Positions 32,991 to 40,240 of a stretch of DNA of 64,000 nucleotides are shown one piece after another. The stretch comes from JAYFNU01 sp034933305 (lineage in GTDB: Bacteria; Bacillota; Clostridia; Oscillospirales; Ruminococcaceae). Made by a program: the position numbers and the translations under genes. Numbering within the stretch: the stretch's first letter is position 1; each line of letters starts with the position of its first letter. The notes beneath the pieces are model-generated. The model saw nothing but the letters and a program-made list of their open reading frames with translations, did not search any database and was not told where the DNA came from. The stretch covers positions 92,291 through 156,290 of the forward strand of contig JAYFNU010000008.1 of NCBI GenBank assembly GCA_034933305.1, read 5' to 3'.

Positions 32991-33327
32991 GGGCTTGTCC
33001 GAAGACTCGCTCTCCGGCAGCAGTTGCCCGATGGTGTGCCCGAAGGCAATAGAAGTAATATCATCGGCTTTTCAGGCCATTTATGGAGATGTGAGTTTGG
33101 CAGTTCGGGAAGACGGGTTCGCGTAAGGCGAAAGCGTGACCGTGCGTGGGATGAAGCTCAAAGCGCAGAATGACTCGAGTTAATCTGATTTGACTAAAAC
33201 CAGTTTTCATTCTTTTATTTGAAGCTCCTTGCTAAAGAGCGGTTAAGCATTATGCAGCGTTATAGTTCATCTGCATCTGAACCGATCTCAGCGCATCCTT
33301 ATCCTGCCGTACCCAAAACAGTCGGTC
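32922..33327. repeat. 24-bp inverted repeats flanking a gene-poor 360-bp segment
   Basis: 32922-32945 and the reverse complement of 33304-33327 match at 22 of 24 positions. Translated on their respective strands they read DRLFWIRQ and DRLFWVRQ, so the two differences are one synonymous and one conservative change. The segment between (32,991-33,249) holds no gene I can support. Confidence 0.65.
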
Positions 33328-33345
33328 AATGGCTCGGCAAACAGG
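33250..33345 (-). other. Open 31-codon extension directly after the TAA of the 33346-33981 gene
   Basis: In the same frame as the upstream protein, the codons after its TAA stop remain open for 31 residues and include AIDRLFWVRQDKDALRSVQM. The shared tail with the XRE protein suggests a remnant of a coding 3' end or a duplicated flank. Expression would need stop-codon read-through, for which I see no further evidence. Confidence 0.4.
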
Positions 33346-33361
33346 TTATTCCTGTTTGCCG
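33335..33361 (-). terminator. Hairpin overlapping the stop codon of the 33346-33981 gene
   Basis: CGGCAAACAGG (33335-33345) pairs perfectly with CCTGTTTGCCG (33351-33361) around TTATT. The T-run after it is poor, so it may be a 3'-stabilising structure. Confidence 0.5.
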
Positions 33362-33981
33362 AGGTAGGCAGCGAACACGTCCGCGAAGCTGTCGTTGACA
33401 TCGAAGCTCGGCTCAAAGTCGACCTCCGAGTTGACCATGCAGCGATCCAGCTCTGCGGAGACGGCGTCAGCCTTCCGGTTCATCTCAGTGAGATGCTTGC
33501 GGACCACATTCCGGTCGAAGTTGATGGTGGTGACGCGCTTGACGTCGCACTTGTAGGAGACCTGATTGCCGTCCGTGTTGAAGCGGTAGCCCACCCCGCC
33601 GTGAGGAACGGTGACCTCAGAGCTTCTGAGCTCGGACATGTGCTGGAGCGTGTCAGCGATGCGCTGCCGTCTGCTGTTCAGGCTGACTTCGCTGTCCATA
33701 TCAATGGGCAAGCTATTTTTTGCGGTGCGAATGCCCTTGGCAAGCGCTTCGTGCTTGTCGAGAAGGTACAGCAGGAATCCGACGACGTCGGTGATCTGCT
33801 CGCAGTATTCGGTGGCGGGTACATCGACCGTGGTTTCATCCTCGGCTTCAGCCATGACCTTCTTGCGAAGGTAGGTGTTCTGAACCTTGGTCACGTTGGA
33901 ATCTCTGCCCAGCAGAGACTGCGCCTCATCCATGAGGGCCTGCAGCTTATTCTGGTATCTGAACGCTTCTTTCAGATTCAT
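33346..33981 (-). CDS. Hypothetical protein, 211 residues
   Basis: An unknown, mostly helical soluble protein. It opens MNLKEAFRYQNKLQALMDEA behind AAGGAG and contains a charged middle (VMAEAEDETTVDVPATEYCE). It has a good promoter (34019-34047), so it is transcribed at least partly on its own. The composition matches the rest of the island. Confidence 0.6.
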   Translation of the reverse strand: MNLKEAFRYQNKLQALMDEAQSLLGRDSNVTKVQNTYLRKKVMAEAEDETTVDVPATEYCEQITDVVGFLLYLLDKHEALAKGIRTAKNSLPIDMDSEVSLNSRRQRIADTLQHMSELRSSEVTVPHGGVGYRFNTDGNQVSYKCDVKRVTTINFDRNVVRKHLTEMNRKADAVSAELDRCMVNSEVDFEPSFDVNDSFADVFAAYLGKQE

Positions 33982-34018
33982 ATCTTTCACTCCTTGTCGT
34001 TTCGTATTATCTGTCCTT

Positions 34019-34047
34019 ATTGTAGCGTGGGGTATGCCTGTTGTCAT
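34019..34047 (-). promoter_or_regulatory. Promoter of the 33346-33981 gene
   Basis: ATGACA (34042-34047) and TACAAT (34019-34024) are separated by 17 bp on the minus strand. Confidence 0.55.
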
Positions 34048-34070
34048 TGAACTGTTGGTTCAATCCACAC

Positions 34071-34379
34071 TCATGTATCGCTGCTCGAGTCTTCTTTCTC
34101 CATCCATAGAGAGCGAAACAGATTCACATAGTCCCCGACGATTTCCGGATAACGAAAGTAAATATGCTTGCATATCATCTTGTAAAGAGAGATGAATCTG
34201 TCCTCATCGCAGAAGTCGCAAAGGCCATCCATAATGGTGGTGATTCTCTTTGCGTCCGTGATTCGGTCAGATAAGATGTCTTTTGCAGCGGCATCGTAGA
34301 GCGTGTATGCGAAATCCCGCAATGCCTTTATCTGTTGGGCAACGCCGCGCAGCTCTGCGATGATATTGTCGTCATCCAT
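34071..34379 (-). CDS. Hypothetical protein, 102 residues
   Basis: An unknown acidic helical protein (MDDDNIIAELRGVAQQIKAL...). Its start overlaps the stop of the gene upstream by 8 bp, so the two are translationally coupled. Confidence 0.55.
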   Translation of the reverse strand: MDDDNIIAELRGVAQQIKALRDFAYTLYDAAAKDILSDRITDAKRITTIMDGLCDFCDEDRFISLYKMICKHIYFRYPEIVGDYVNLFRSLWMEKEDSSSDT

Positions 34380-34545
34380 TGGCTACGCACGTCTTCCGGC
34401 TATTGATGAGTCTTTTCATGCAGAGGTATTCTCTGGCGGTTATCAAACCCTTATTTAGCAGGGTTTCGTTATAGTAGTGAAGCCAGAGCTGCTCCATGAT
34501 GCAGTTGATTTGCTGCTCAGATAATGTCTTTGAGGGAATGCCCAT
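34372..34545 (-). CDS. Small SHOCT-like hypothetical protein, 57 residues
   Basis: The segment NETLLNKGLITAREYLCMKR resembles the short helical SHOCT-type and small recombinase-neighbour proteins found in Firmicute mobile elements. The start at 34545 has AAGGAGG at good spacing, so the upstream in-frame GTG is not used. Function unknown. Confidence 0.55.
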   Translation of the reverse strand: MGIPSKTLSEQQINCIMEQLWLHYYNETLLNKGLITAREYLCMKRLINSRKTCVANG

Positions 34546-34572
34546 GTGTCCCACCTCCTTGTGAGTTTTTGG

Positions 34573-34908
34573 CTATTCGGAATAGAACTCCTTCATATCG
34601 TCGAGCCGCAGGCAAGCAAGGCGTCCGACATCCGGGTAGCCGCTACCGCAGTCGATGCCGGCCATAGTGAGATTCCTCTCTGCTTCGACTTCTGCCTTTG
34701 CCTTCTTCTCTATATGATGCTTGAGCAGGTAATAGATGCTCTCCTTCAAATCTCCGTCGCCGGACTCGTAGACCACCGGCAGATAATTCTTTGCCTTCCA
34801 CTCGGCAAACTGCGGCTTCAGGGAGGCCTTCAGTTCCCCGTCATCCCGTTCAGCCCGGCTCAGCCAAAAGCCGGCAATTTTCAATTCGTCATCGACAATC
34901 AGTTTCAA
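34573..34908 (-). CDS. Hypothetical protein, 111 residues (TTG start)
   Basis: Unknown. The first codon is TTG (34906-34908), but a perfect GGAGG seven bases upstream supports it. A histidine/lysine-rich helix (YYLLKHHIEKKAKAEVEAER) occupies the middle. Confidence 0.5.
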   Translation of the reverse strand: MKLIVDDELKIAGFWLSRAERDDGELKASLKPQFAEWKAKNYLPVVYESGDGDLKESIYYLLKHHIEKKAKAEVEAERNLTMAGIDCGSGYPDVGRLACLRLDDMKEFYSE

Positions 34909-34957
34909 GAAGTTGCCTCCTTTGTGCTTAACATACTTGAATCAACTCAATCGCTTT

Positions 34958-35317
34958 TTACTCCTTCTGCTGTGGGGCTTCGTCCTGACACTCCGTGACG
35001 ATGTAGTCATAGAGTGCTTCAGGTTCCTTCAGGCACCATTCTTTGCCGCCCTCCTTGTCCTCCCACACCTTGTAATCTTCAGTGGCCTCATACAGCCACC
35101 ATTCGATATAGTCATATTGGTCGTTCACCGTTTCCTTCAGAACCATCAGCAGTGCGTCAAACCACTTGTTGTCGCAGCCGAATGTGCCGAGTCCGTCGGA
35201 AACCTTACAGAGCGCTTTCGCGACTTCTTCGTTGATGGCCTCCTGCTCTTTGATCATCCTGAGTGCTTTGCAGAAGGTGTCTTTGCTCAGTAATGCGGGT
35301 TTATTCTCCATCATCAT
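34958..35317 (-). CDS. Hypothetical protein, 119 residues
   Basis: Unknown acidic protein rich in Trp and Tyr (DYIEWWLYEATEDYKVWEDK). Three consecutive ATG codons start it; the first (35317) is best placed after GGAGAGG. It overlaps the end of the phosphoesterase-RHH gene by 17 bp. Confidence 0.55.
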   Translation of the reverse strand: MMMENKPALLSKDTFCKALRMIKEQEAINEEVAKALCKVSDGLGTFGCDNKWFDALLMVLKETVNDQYDYIEWWLYEATEDYKVWEDKEGGKEWCLKEPEALYDYIVTECQDEAPQQKE

Positions 35318-36095
35318 CCGCCTCTCCGCAGAGCCGCTTGGCCTCCGCCAAATCCTCGGGCGTGTAGTCAAAGGGGATTCTGCCCAAGCGAACTGTTTCC
35401 TTGAAGAAAAGCTGGATAGCTTCCTCGTGCGTCAACCCATATCGTTTGAAGACCTCGCCGGCCTGCTCATACAAATCAGAGTCAATCGTGAGCTCAATCG
35501 TTTCGTATTTCGGCTCTGAAGCCCGGACGGTTTGACTCAGAATCTCGTCCAGCGTCACAGGCGCATAGTCCCAGTACATACAGCCCACGTTGTAGATCTC
35601 ATTTTTGAAGCCGCTCTCGTTCAGCTCCTTCGCCATCTTGAGTTCCAGATCCGCCTCGTCCGTGAAGTGTGAGTGACCGTGGAGATGGATTGCCTGATGC
35701 CGGTGCCCGTTGTAAAACGGGATGAAGTAGTGACTCAAAATGCAGCGGCGCACAGAACCATCCTCCATCGTCACGCAGATGTCGTCATAGTCCTTGATAC
35801 CAGCGAGAGCCGCTTTCGCCTGGGCGTTATGGAGGAACCGGTCATGGTTCCCTTTGATGAGAATGATCTGACCGTTGAGGCTCCTGATTAGGTTGTGTAC
35901 GTCGCCGTTTCTGGATTTCCAGATCAGGTCGCCGAGGACATATACAAGGTCGCCCTTGCCGACTTTCGCGTTCCAGCGCCGCACAAGCTCGGCATCCATT
36001 TCCTCGACTGAGGCAAATGGGCGGTCGTCAAAGCGAAGCACATTTTCGTGGCCGAAGTGCAAATCGCTTGTAAAGAATACCTTCTGCAGAATCAA
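35301..36095 (-). CDS. Metallophosphoesterase fused to a RelB/DinJ-like ribbon-helix-helix tail
   Basis: A 264-residue protein. The N-terminal calcineurin-like phosphoesterase (about 1-180) has all metal-binding motifs: TSDLHFGHENVL, VLGDLIW, IKGNHDRF and HLHGHSHF, as in phage-type phosphohydrolases. From about residue 195 it changes to an antitoxin-like region, YETIELTIDSDLYEQAGEVF then GLTHEEAIQLFFKETVRLGR and IPFDY. This is the RelB/DinJ pattern of a beta strand, helix-turn-helix and a second helix. No toxin gene follows. It sits between a Phd-like gene and a small unknown gene in one operon. Confidence 0.82.
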   Translation of the reverse strand: MILQKVFFTSDLHFGHENVLRFDDRPFASVEEMDAELVRRWNAKVGKGDLVYVLGDLIWKSRNGDVHNLIRSLNGQIILIKGNHDRFLHNAQAKAALAGIKDYDDICVTMEDGSVRRCILSHYFIPFYNGHRHQAIHLHGHSHFTDEADLELKMAKELNESGFKNEIYNVGCMYWDYAPVTLDEILSQTVRASEPKYETIELTIDSDLYEQAGEVFKRYGLTHEEAIQLFFKETVRLGRIPFDYTPEDLAEAKRLCGEADDDGE

Positions 36096-36103
36096 CGCCT
36101 CCT

Positions 36104-36556
36104 TTACTGGTCTGCCTTGCTGTTTTCACTCTTTTTGAGCATTTCCGAATAATACGCTTTCAGGTCATCCCGGAGCCTCAGCCAGTCGCCCCGTTTGTCG
36201 AGCGTTTCAAACTTCGCTTCTCGCTCGATATCTTCAATCATGACGTGGATGGTTTTGCTGTCCAGCACGCTGATATACTTCCGCACAAACTCCATGACCA
36301 CGGAGGGCATATAGGTATGCCGGCCGATGGCGTAGCGGAGGGCGCTGTTGATGATACAGCCGAAGTCGTCATCATAGATGCACTTCATCCAACGAATCGG
36401 ACAGAGGACTAAATCGTCCTTGCCATCGTCAGTGATAACGAAGCCCACGTTGTCCTTGTCGACCTTGTCCAGTATTTCGTCGAGCTTTTCACCCAGCTCA
36501 GTGCGGCTGATCCGTGCCATCTGGTCAAGAGGCTGTATGTATTTGAACTGTTCCAT
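36104..36556 (-). CDS. Hypothetical protein with Phd/YefM-like N-terminus
   Basis: A 150-residue protein. Residues of about 14-58 (ISRTELGEKLDEILDKVDKD then GFVITDDGKDDLVLCPIRW) resemble the Phd/YefM antitoxin DNA-binding fold; the remainder is a charged helical region. The start follows GGAGG. No doc/yoeB-like toxin is adjacent, so an antitoxin role is only a suggestion. Confidence 0.5.
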   Translation of the reverse strand: MEQFKYIQPLDQMARISRTELGEKLDEILDKVDKDNVGFVITDDGKDDLVLCPIRWMKCIYDDDFGCIINSALRYAIGRHTYMPSVVMEFVRKYISVLDSKTIHVMIEDIEREAKFETLDKRGDWLRLRDDLKAYYSEMLKKSENSKADQ

Positions 36557-36577
36557 TATCGTTCCTCCATTTCGTAG

Positions 36578-37735
36578 TTAACCGTCTGCGAAGATGTCCT
36601 CACAGACGATATCCAAGCTGATTTTCTCGCCGTCGAGCGCGGCAACTGCTTTCTTCACATCGTCATATTGCCGTTCCGGGAAGTATAGTGCGCTGCGGAC
36701 GATTTCTTCTTTCTCCGTATCAAACTGTAGGATGCCGGGGTGTCCCCATGAGTCACGCACAGGATTCCAACGGTCGCCGTCAATCAGCTCGCTTTGGTAG
36801 CACATACCTTCAATCCTGGGACAGACGCACCGAATGTACTTCTCTCCGTCCTTTATCAGATAGGCCGATGCTGTGGCGCCCTTTACACGCATTCTGTAGA
36901 CGCAGTCCCAGATGTTCGTGAACTCCCATTCCTCGTTTGCGAGGTAGAGGAAGCTGCTCTTTATCACCGTCACGGGCTGGAGCAGCGGCTGTTCAACGTA
37001 AGCCACATAATGGGTAGCCCCCGTATTGCCCTCGGTGTACTCACGAAATGCGTCGACGGTAGACTTGTGCTTCTCGTAGTCCAGCGATTCGATAAAAGTC
37101 TTGATCATCTCCAGCGTGCCGTAATAGCGCTTTGTGCCGGAGACGAAGCTCGGGCTGAAGTAGTTGTCCATCGTCAGCGCATAGAACTTCGGAGGATGAC
37201 CGTTCTCCAACGGCGCGGCAAACCGCTTGTCCACATCAAAGCTCCAGCGTTCCGGGCCGAATTCATCCGGGTATTCGCGGATCAGCCATTCCTTCTTTTC
37301 CTTGATCTGCTGAATGATGCCGCTTATATCGTAGCCAGAGTAGAGCCGAGCGCCCTGTAAGATGTCGAGTATCTCCGAGCCCCAGACGATCTCATCGTAG
37401 CCCGTGCATCGGTCATAGAAGGAACCATCCTCCGGCGGCACCGTTTCTGTTATCTTGCCGCTGTATGAAATGTATAGGAAATCGTCCTTCAGAAAGTGAT
37501 TGAAGATATTATTCGGAAAGTAGCGCAGATCGGTGATGCCTTTCGTGGACAGATAGCCCCAACACTTATAGTACCGCCCGAAGACATACCATTCCGGCAG
37601 ATCCTGCGTCAGAATCTTCGTCCTGTTGTGTCCGGAGTACAGGGTACCGTCGTCGCTCTCGACATAGCAGAGGCGATGATCTCTAAACACTTTTATTTCT
37701 CTGGTGTAGAGAGGGTTTTTGAATCTGTCTCTCAC
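36578..37735 (-). CDS. Hypothetical protein, 385 residues (GTG start)
   Basis: Unknown protein rich in aromatic residues and beta-like segments (YCHRLCYVESDD-type repeats at the start and SYSGKITETVPPEDGSFYDR near residue 95). Its GTG start overlaps the stop of the upstream phosphoesterase gene (GTGA), so it is translationally coupled. No transmembrane segment or known motif was seen. Confidence 0.55.
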   Translation of the reverse strand: MRDRFKNPLYTREIKVFRDHRLCYVESDDGTLYSGHNRTKILTQDLPEWYVFGRYYKCWGYLSTKGITDLRYFPNNIFNHFLKDDFLYISYSGKITETVPPEDGSFYDRCTGYDEIVWGSEILDILQGARLYSGYDISGIIQQIKEKKEWLIREYPDEFGPERWSFDVDKRFAAPLENGHPPKFYALTMDNYFSPSFVSGTKRYYGTLEMIKTFIESLDYEKHKSTVDAFREYTEGNTGATHYVAYVEQPLLQPVTVIKSSFLYLANEEWEFTNIWDCVYRMRVKGATASAYLIKDGEKYIRCVCPRIEGMCYQSELIDGDRWNPVRDSWGHPGILQFDTEKEEIVRSALYFPERQYDDVKKAVAALDGEKISLDIVCEDIFADG

Positions 37736-38448
37736 GAGCTGCGCTCACCTCCCGAGTCGAACTGATCGGCGGATTCAAAGCCGTGGAACAGGAAGTGCAT
37801 TTTGTCGATGCGCTTATCGATGTGCCAGTGTCCGCAGAACCACGCCTTGTATTCGACGGCGTCCTCGATTTTGTCAAGCCAGTGTTCCGTGCTGTCGTCA
37901 ACGGTGCTCTGGTCGATGGAGGGCAGGAACACCTCTGTCGGCTCATACCTGAAGGGACAGGTATGAGAGAGGATCACATCAAAGTGTTTCTCTGCAATCT
38001 GTCGCTCCACATACGCCTTGATCTCGTCGGAGGGCTGTTCGTCCTCCCACCAGCCATATCCGCGTGAAAGCCGGTAGAACTTGTCCACGCTGTAGGCTCC
38101 GCCGATGACGAGGTACTCAAGCCCCTCCAGCGTATAGATGTCCCCGTCCCGCGCAAACAGGATGTTGGGGAATGCTTCCTCAAACCAGACCGTGCCGCCG
38201 TTCCAGTCCTTCGTTACATAGGACGGGATGTTGGACGGTCTTATTTCATGATTGCCGTGGATGCAGAGGATGGTCGGTTTGAGTCTCCGCAGCGCCGACT
38301 TCATCGCTGTGTCACGCTCATCGAGGCAGAAGTTGGCTCCAACATCGCCGAGGATCACGATGGTATCGTCAGCCGTTAATTTGAACCGTTTGCAGAACCG
38401 CACGACTTCGAATGCCGAACCGTGAGTGTCCCCAGAAAAGTAAACCAT
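37732..38448 (-). CDS. Metallophosphoesterase
   Basis: A 238-residue calcineurin-like phosphoesterase: SGDTHGSAFE at the N-terminus, VILGDVGANF, CIHGNHEIRP, then HTCPFRYEP and FCGHWHIDKR supply the binuclear metal set. The start at 38448 has GGAG at good spacing. It is the first gene of the minus-strand train, behind an extended -10 box. It differs clearly from the second phosphoesterase three genes on. Confidence 0.82.
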   Translation of the reverse strand: MVYFSGDTHGSAFEVVRFCKRFKLTADDTIVILGDVGANFCLDERDTAMKSALRRLKPTILCIHGNHEIRPSNIPSYVTKDWNGGTVWFEEAFPNILFARDGDIYTLEGLEYLVIGGAYSVDKFYRLSRGYGWWEDEQPSDEIKAYVERQIAEKHFDVILSHTCPFRYEPTEVFLPSIDQSTVDDSTEHWLDKIEDAVEYKAWFCGHWHIDKRIDKMHFLFHGFESADQFDSGGERSS

Positions 38449-38472
38449 TTGGATCTCCACCTTTCCGCGATC

Positions 38473-38478
38473 ATTATA
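38473..38478 (-). promoter_or_regulatory. Extended -10 promoter of the minus-strand island operon
   Basis: TGATATAAT on the minus strand (TATAAT at 38473-38478) lies 25 bp before the phosphoesterase start. No good -35 was found at the usual spacing. Confidence 0.5.
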
Positions 38479-38626
38479 TCAGCCCATCTGCCCGAATAGC
38501 TGGACACACAGAAAACATAATCACTTTTCCAAAATCATATGCACTTTTTAGCCGCACAAAATTAAACCAGCAGTCAAAACAATGACTCCCGGTAGATTGT
38601 TTTCCATACAAAGAGCAGTAAAATTG

Positions 38627-38989
38627 TTATCGATTCGTGTGTGACAGCGCCGACTTGCGGTCGCGGAGCGACGCCTTGATCGCTTTTACCGTGTCGGTGA
38701 TGACCATCCTCTCATAACCGCTGCAATCTGCCAGCAGCATGGTGACCTCTTGGCTTGCCGCCATGACGGAGCCTGTGAGCTGCTCCGCAAGGAGAATGTC
38801 TGCCGGGATGTCCAGAGCATTTGCAATCTGTACGAAGGTTTCAAGGCTCATTCTCTTTTTGCCGTTCTCTATGTAGCTGACATAGGTGGGTGACTTGTCG
38901 ATCAGCTCCGAGAAGTCCAATTGGGAAATGCGGTTTCGTTTCCTGATGACCATGATGCGATGCCCGATTGCTTGATAGTTTAGACTCAT
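38627..38989 (-). CDS. XRE-family repressor (left member of divergent pair)
   Basis: A 120-residue protein with an N-terminal helix-turn-helix (IGHRIMVIRKRNRISQLDFS then YVSYIENGKKRMSLETFVQI, residues 8-52) and a short C-terminal dimerisation region. The start at 38989 has a GGAGG box. It is transcribed away from the second XRE gene, and both -10 boxes lie in a shared inverted repeat. It probably represses one or both promoters. Confidence 0.85.
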   Translation of the reverse strand: MSLNYQAIGHRIMVIRKRNRISQLDFSELIDKSPTYVSYIENGKKRMSLETFVQIANALDIPADILLAEQLTGSVMAASQEVTMLLADCSGYERMVITDTVKAIKASLRDRKSALSHTNR

Positions 38990-39035
38990 AATAAGAACCT
39001 CCAAAAAAATATTGTCGGTTCCATTATAAAGTCAA

Positions 39036-39087
39036 GGCTAAATGATAATCCTCTCATTATATCAATTTAGCCTGTAGTTGATATAAT
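39036..39087. promoter_or_regulatory. Divergent promoter/operator switch between two XRE repressor genes
   Basis: ATTATATCAA (39056-39065) and TTGATATAAT (39078-39087) form a perfect 10-bp inverted repeat with 12-bp spacing. Each half contains a TATAAT -10 box, one per direction (39056-39061 minus, 39082-39087 plus). A second inverted repeat, GGCTAAAT (39036-39043) and ATTTAGCC (39065-39072), is interleaved. Occupancy would decide between the two transcripts, like a cI/cro region. Confidence 0.7.
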
Positions 39088-39133
39088 TCGGATTATAAAA
39101 TAGTCTGCGGATTAAGTGGAGAGGGGTGAGACG

Positions 39134-39490
39134 ATGGCAGGGCGAGATACAACGGAGAGTCAGGCAATCGGCTCACGGATCAGAGAGGCGCGAATCAAGA
39201 ACGGCATGAGTCAAGCTGATCTCGCTGTTAAGTCCGGCATCTCCCTCCCGCATATCAGCGACATCGAGCTTGGGAAAAGCAATATGATGCTCCCCTCATT
39301 CATTCGGATCGCTGAAGCCTTACAGGTATCCGCCGACTCGCTGCTCCGTCCGAATGTGCCGGGCGTGACAAGCCTTTATGAGAGCGAGTTTTCCGAGCTC
39401 CTCAATGACTGTACCCCTTCGCAGATGGACTCCATCTTGAAAATTGTTCGGGAACTGAAGCAAACCATGTGTAAAAAAAGCGAAGAATAG
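39134..39490 (+). CDS. XRE-family regulator (right member of divergent pair)
   Basis: A 118-residue protein with an XRE helix-turn-helix (IGSRIREARIKNGMSQADLA then LPHISDIELGKSNMMLPSFI, residues 12-57). The start ATG at 39134 lies behind GAGAGGGG. It is followed by its own terminator and then the recombinase cassette. It is a candidate antagonist of the left repressor. Confidence 0.85.
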   Translation: MAGRDTTESQAIGSRIREARIKNGMSQADLAVKSGISLPHISDIELGKSNMMLPSFIRIAEALQVSADSLLRPNVPGVTSLYESEFSELLNDCTPSQMDSILKIVRELKQTMCKKSEE

Positions 39491-39502
39491 AATCTATCAA
39501 AG

Positions 39503-39531
39503 CGGGTTGGAGTGATCCAATCCGTTTTTTT
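39503..39531 (+). terminator. Terminator after the right XRE gene
   Basis: CGGGTTGGA (39503-39511) pairs with TCCAATCCG (39516-39524), with one G-U pair, followed by seven T. Confidence 0.8.
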
Positions 39532-39542
39532 ATTTCAAATCT

Positions 39543-39574
39543 AAACCAGAGGTCAAGTTCTTGACTTCTGGTTT
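39543..39574. repeat. 15-bp inverted repeat upstream of the recombinase cassette
   Basis: 39543-39557 (AAACCAGAGGTCAAG) and 39560-39574 are complementary except for one G-U pair, with a 2-nt loop. It may be a second terminator or a protein-binding site ahead of the cassette promoter. Confidence 0.55.
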
Positions 39575-39598
39575 ATTTCTTTCTTGGCGAACGGTTTA

Positions 39599-39604
39599 TA
39601 TAAT
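39599..39604 (+). promoter_or_regulatory. Candidate -10 box of the recombinase cassette
   Basis: A perfect TATAAT lies 34 bp before the first cassette gene. I see no matching -35, so an activator may be needed. Confidence 0.45.
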
Positions 39605-39637
39605 TTCCGGGTAAGTATTATCTTCCGGAGGGGTTTC

Positions 39638-40240
39638 ATGTCAGATTTGATTAAAAAGAGCGAGGACGTTGATCTGGAGGTCATGCCGTCCTTCGACTTC
39701 GTATTGGATAAGGAGGCCGAGCAGCAGACACAAGTTGCGGAGCATCGTGCTTGGCTTAAAAGCATCAAGCATGAACGGCCGCTCCCAAAGCACCACTACA
39801 AGGTTGCGGTCTATATCCGCTACTTCAATCAGACGAAGCATGAGGATTACCTTTCATACCACAAGCAGCAGTTTCTTGACACCATTGGTCTATGCCCCAA
39901 CTGGGAGTTTCTCGGCTTTTACATTGACGAGGGCGGAACTGCCCCCAATATGGAAAGTGCAAAGGAATGGACTCGGTTGCTTCAGGACTGCTTTGACGGG
40001 AAGGTCGACCTGATCATCACGCAAAAGGTAAGCAATGTGTCGAAGAAGCAGTCCGAGATCACTTTTTGCGCCCGAATACTGGCGGCGCATCAGGTGGGAA
40101 TCTATTTCATTTCAGAGGACATCTTCACGCTTGCCTCTTACTATCAGGAAGACTTGAAAGACCCCTTTTTCTACCCATCTCCTGATTGGCAGCTTCTTCC
40201 CGATGATGACCTCGAGTTAAGAGGTATGCTTCATGATTAA
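39638..40240 (+). CDS. Resolvase-like protein lacking the catalytic serine (serine recombinase pseudo-enzyme)
   Basis: A 200-residue protein with the N-terminal serine-recombinase fold and nothing else. Residues 54-63 (YKVAVYIRYF) align with the active-site strand YARVST, but Phe63 takes the place of the nucleophilic serine. FYIDEGGTAPN matches YADEGISGT. DLIITQKVSNVSKK matches the DMIITKSVSRFARN region with the active-site arginines missing. It has no Recombinase or zinc-ribbon domain. The start at 39638 follows GGAGG and the gene overlaps the active recombinase by 8 bp. It is probably a structural or regulatory partner of that enzyme. Confidence 0.82.
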   Translation: MSDLIKKSEDVDLEVMPSFDFVLDKEAEQQTQVAEHRAWLKSIKHERPLPKHHYKVAVYIRYFNQTKHEDYLSYHKQQFLDTIGLCPNWEFLGFYIDEGGTAPNMESAKEWTRLLQDCFDGKVDLIITQKVSNVSKKQSEITFCARILAAHQVGIYFISEDIFTLASYYQEDLKDPFFYPSPDWQLLPDDDLELRGMLHD

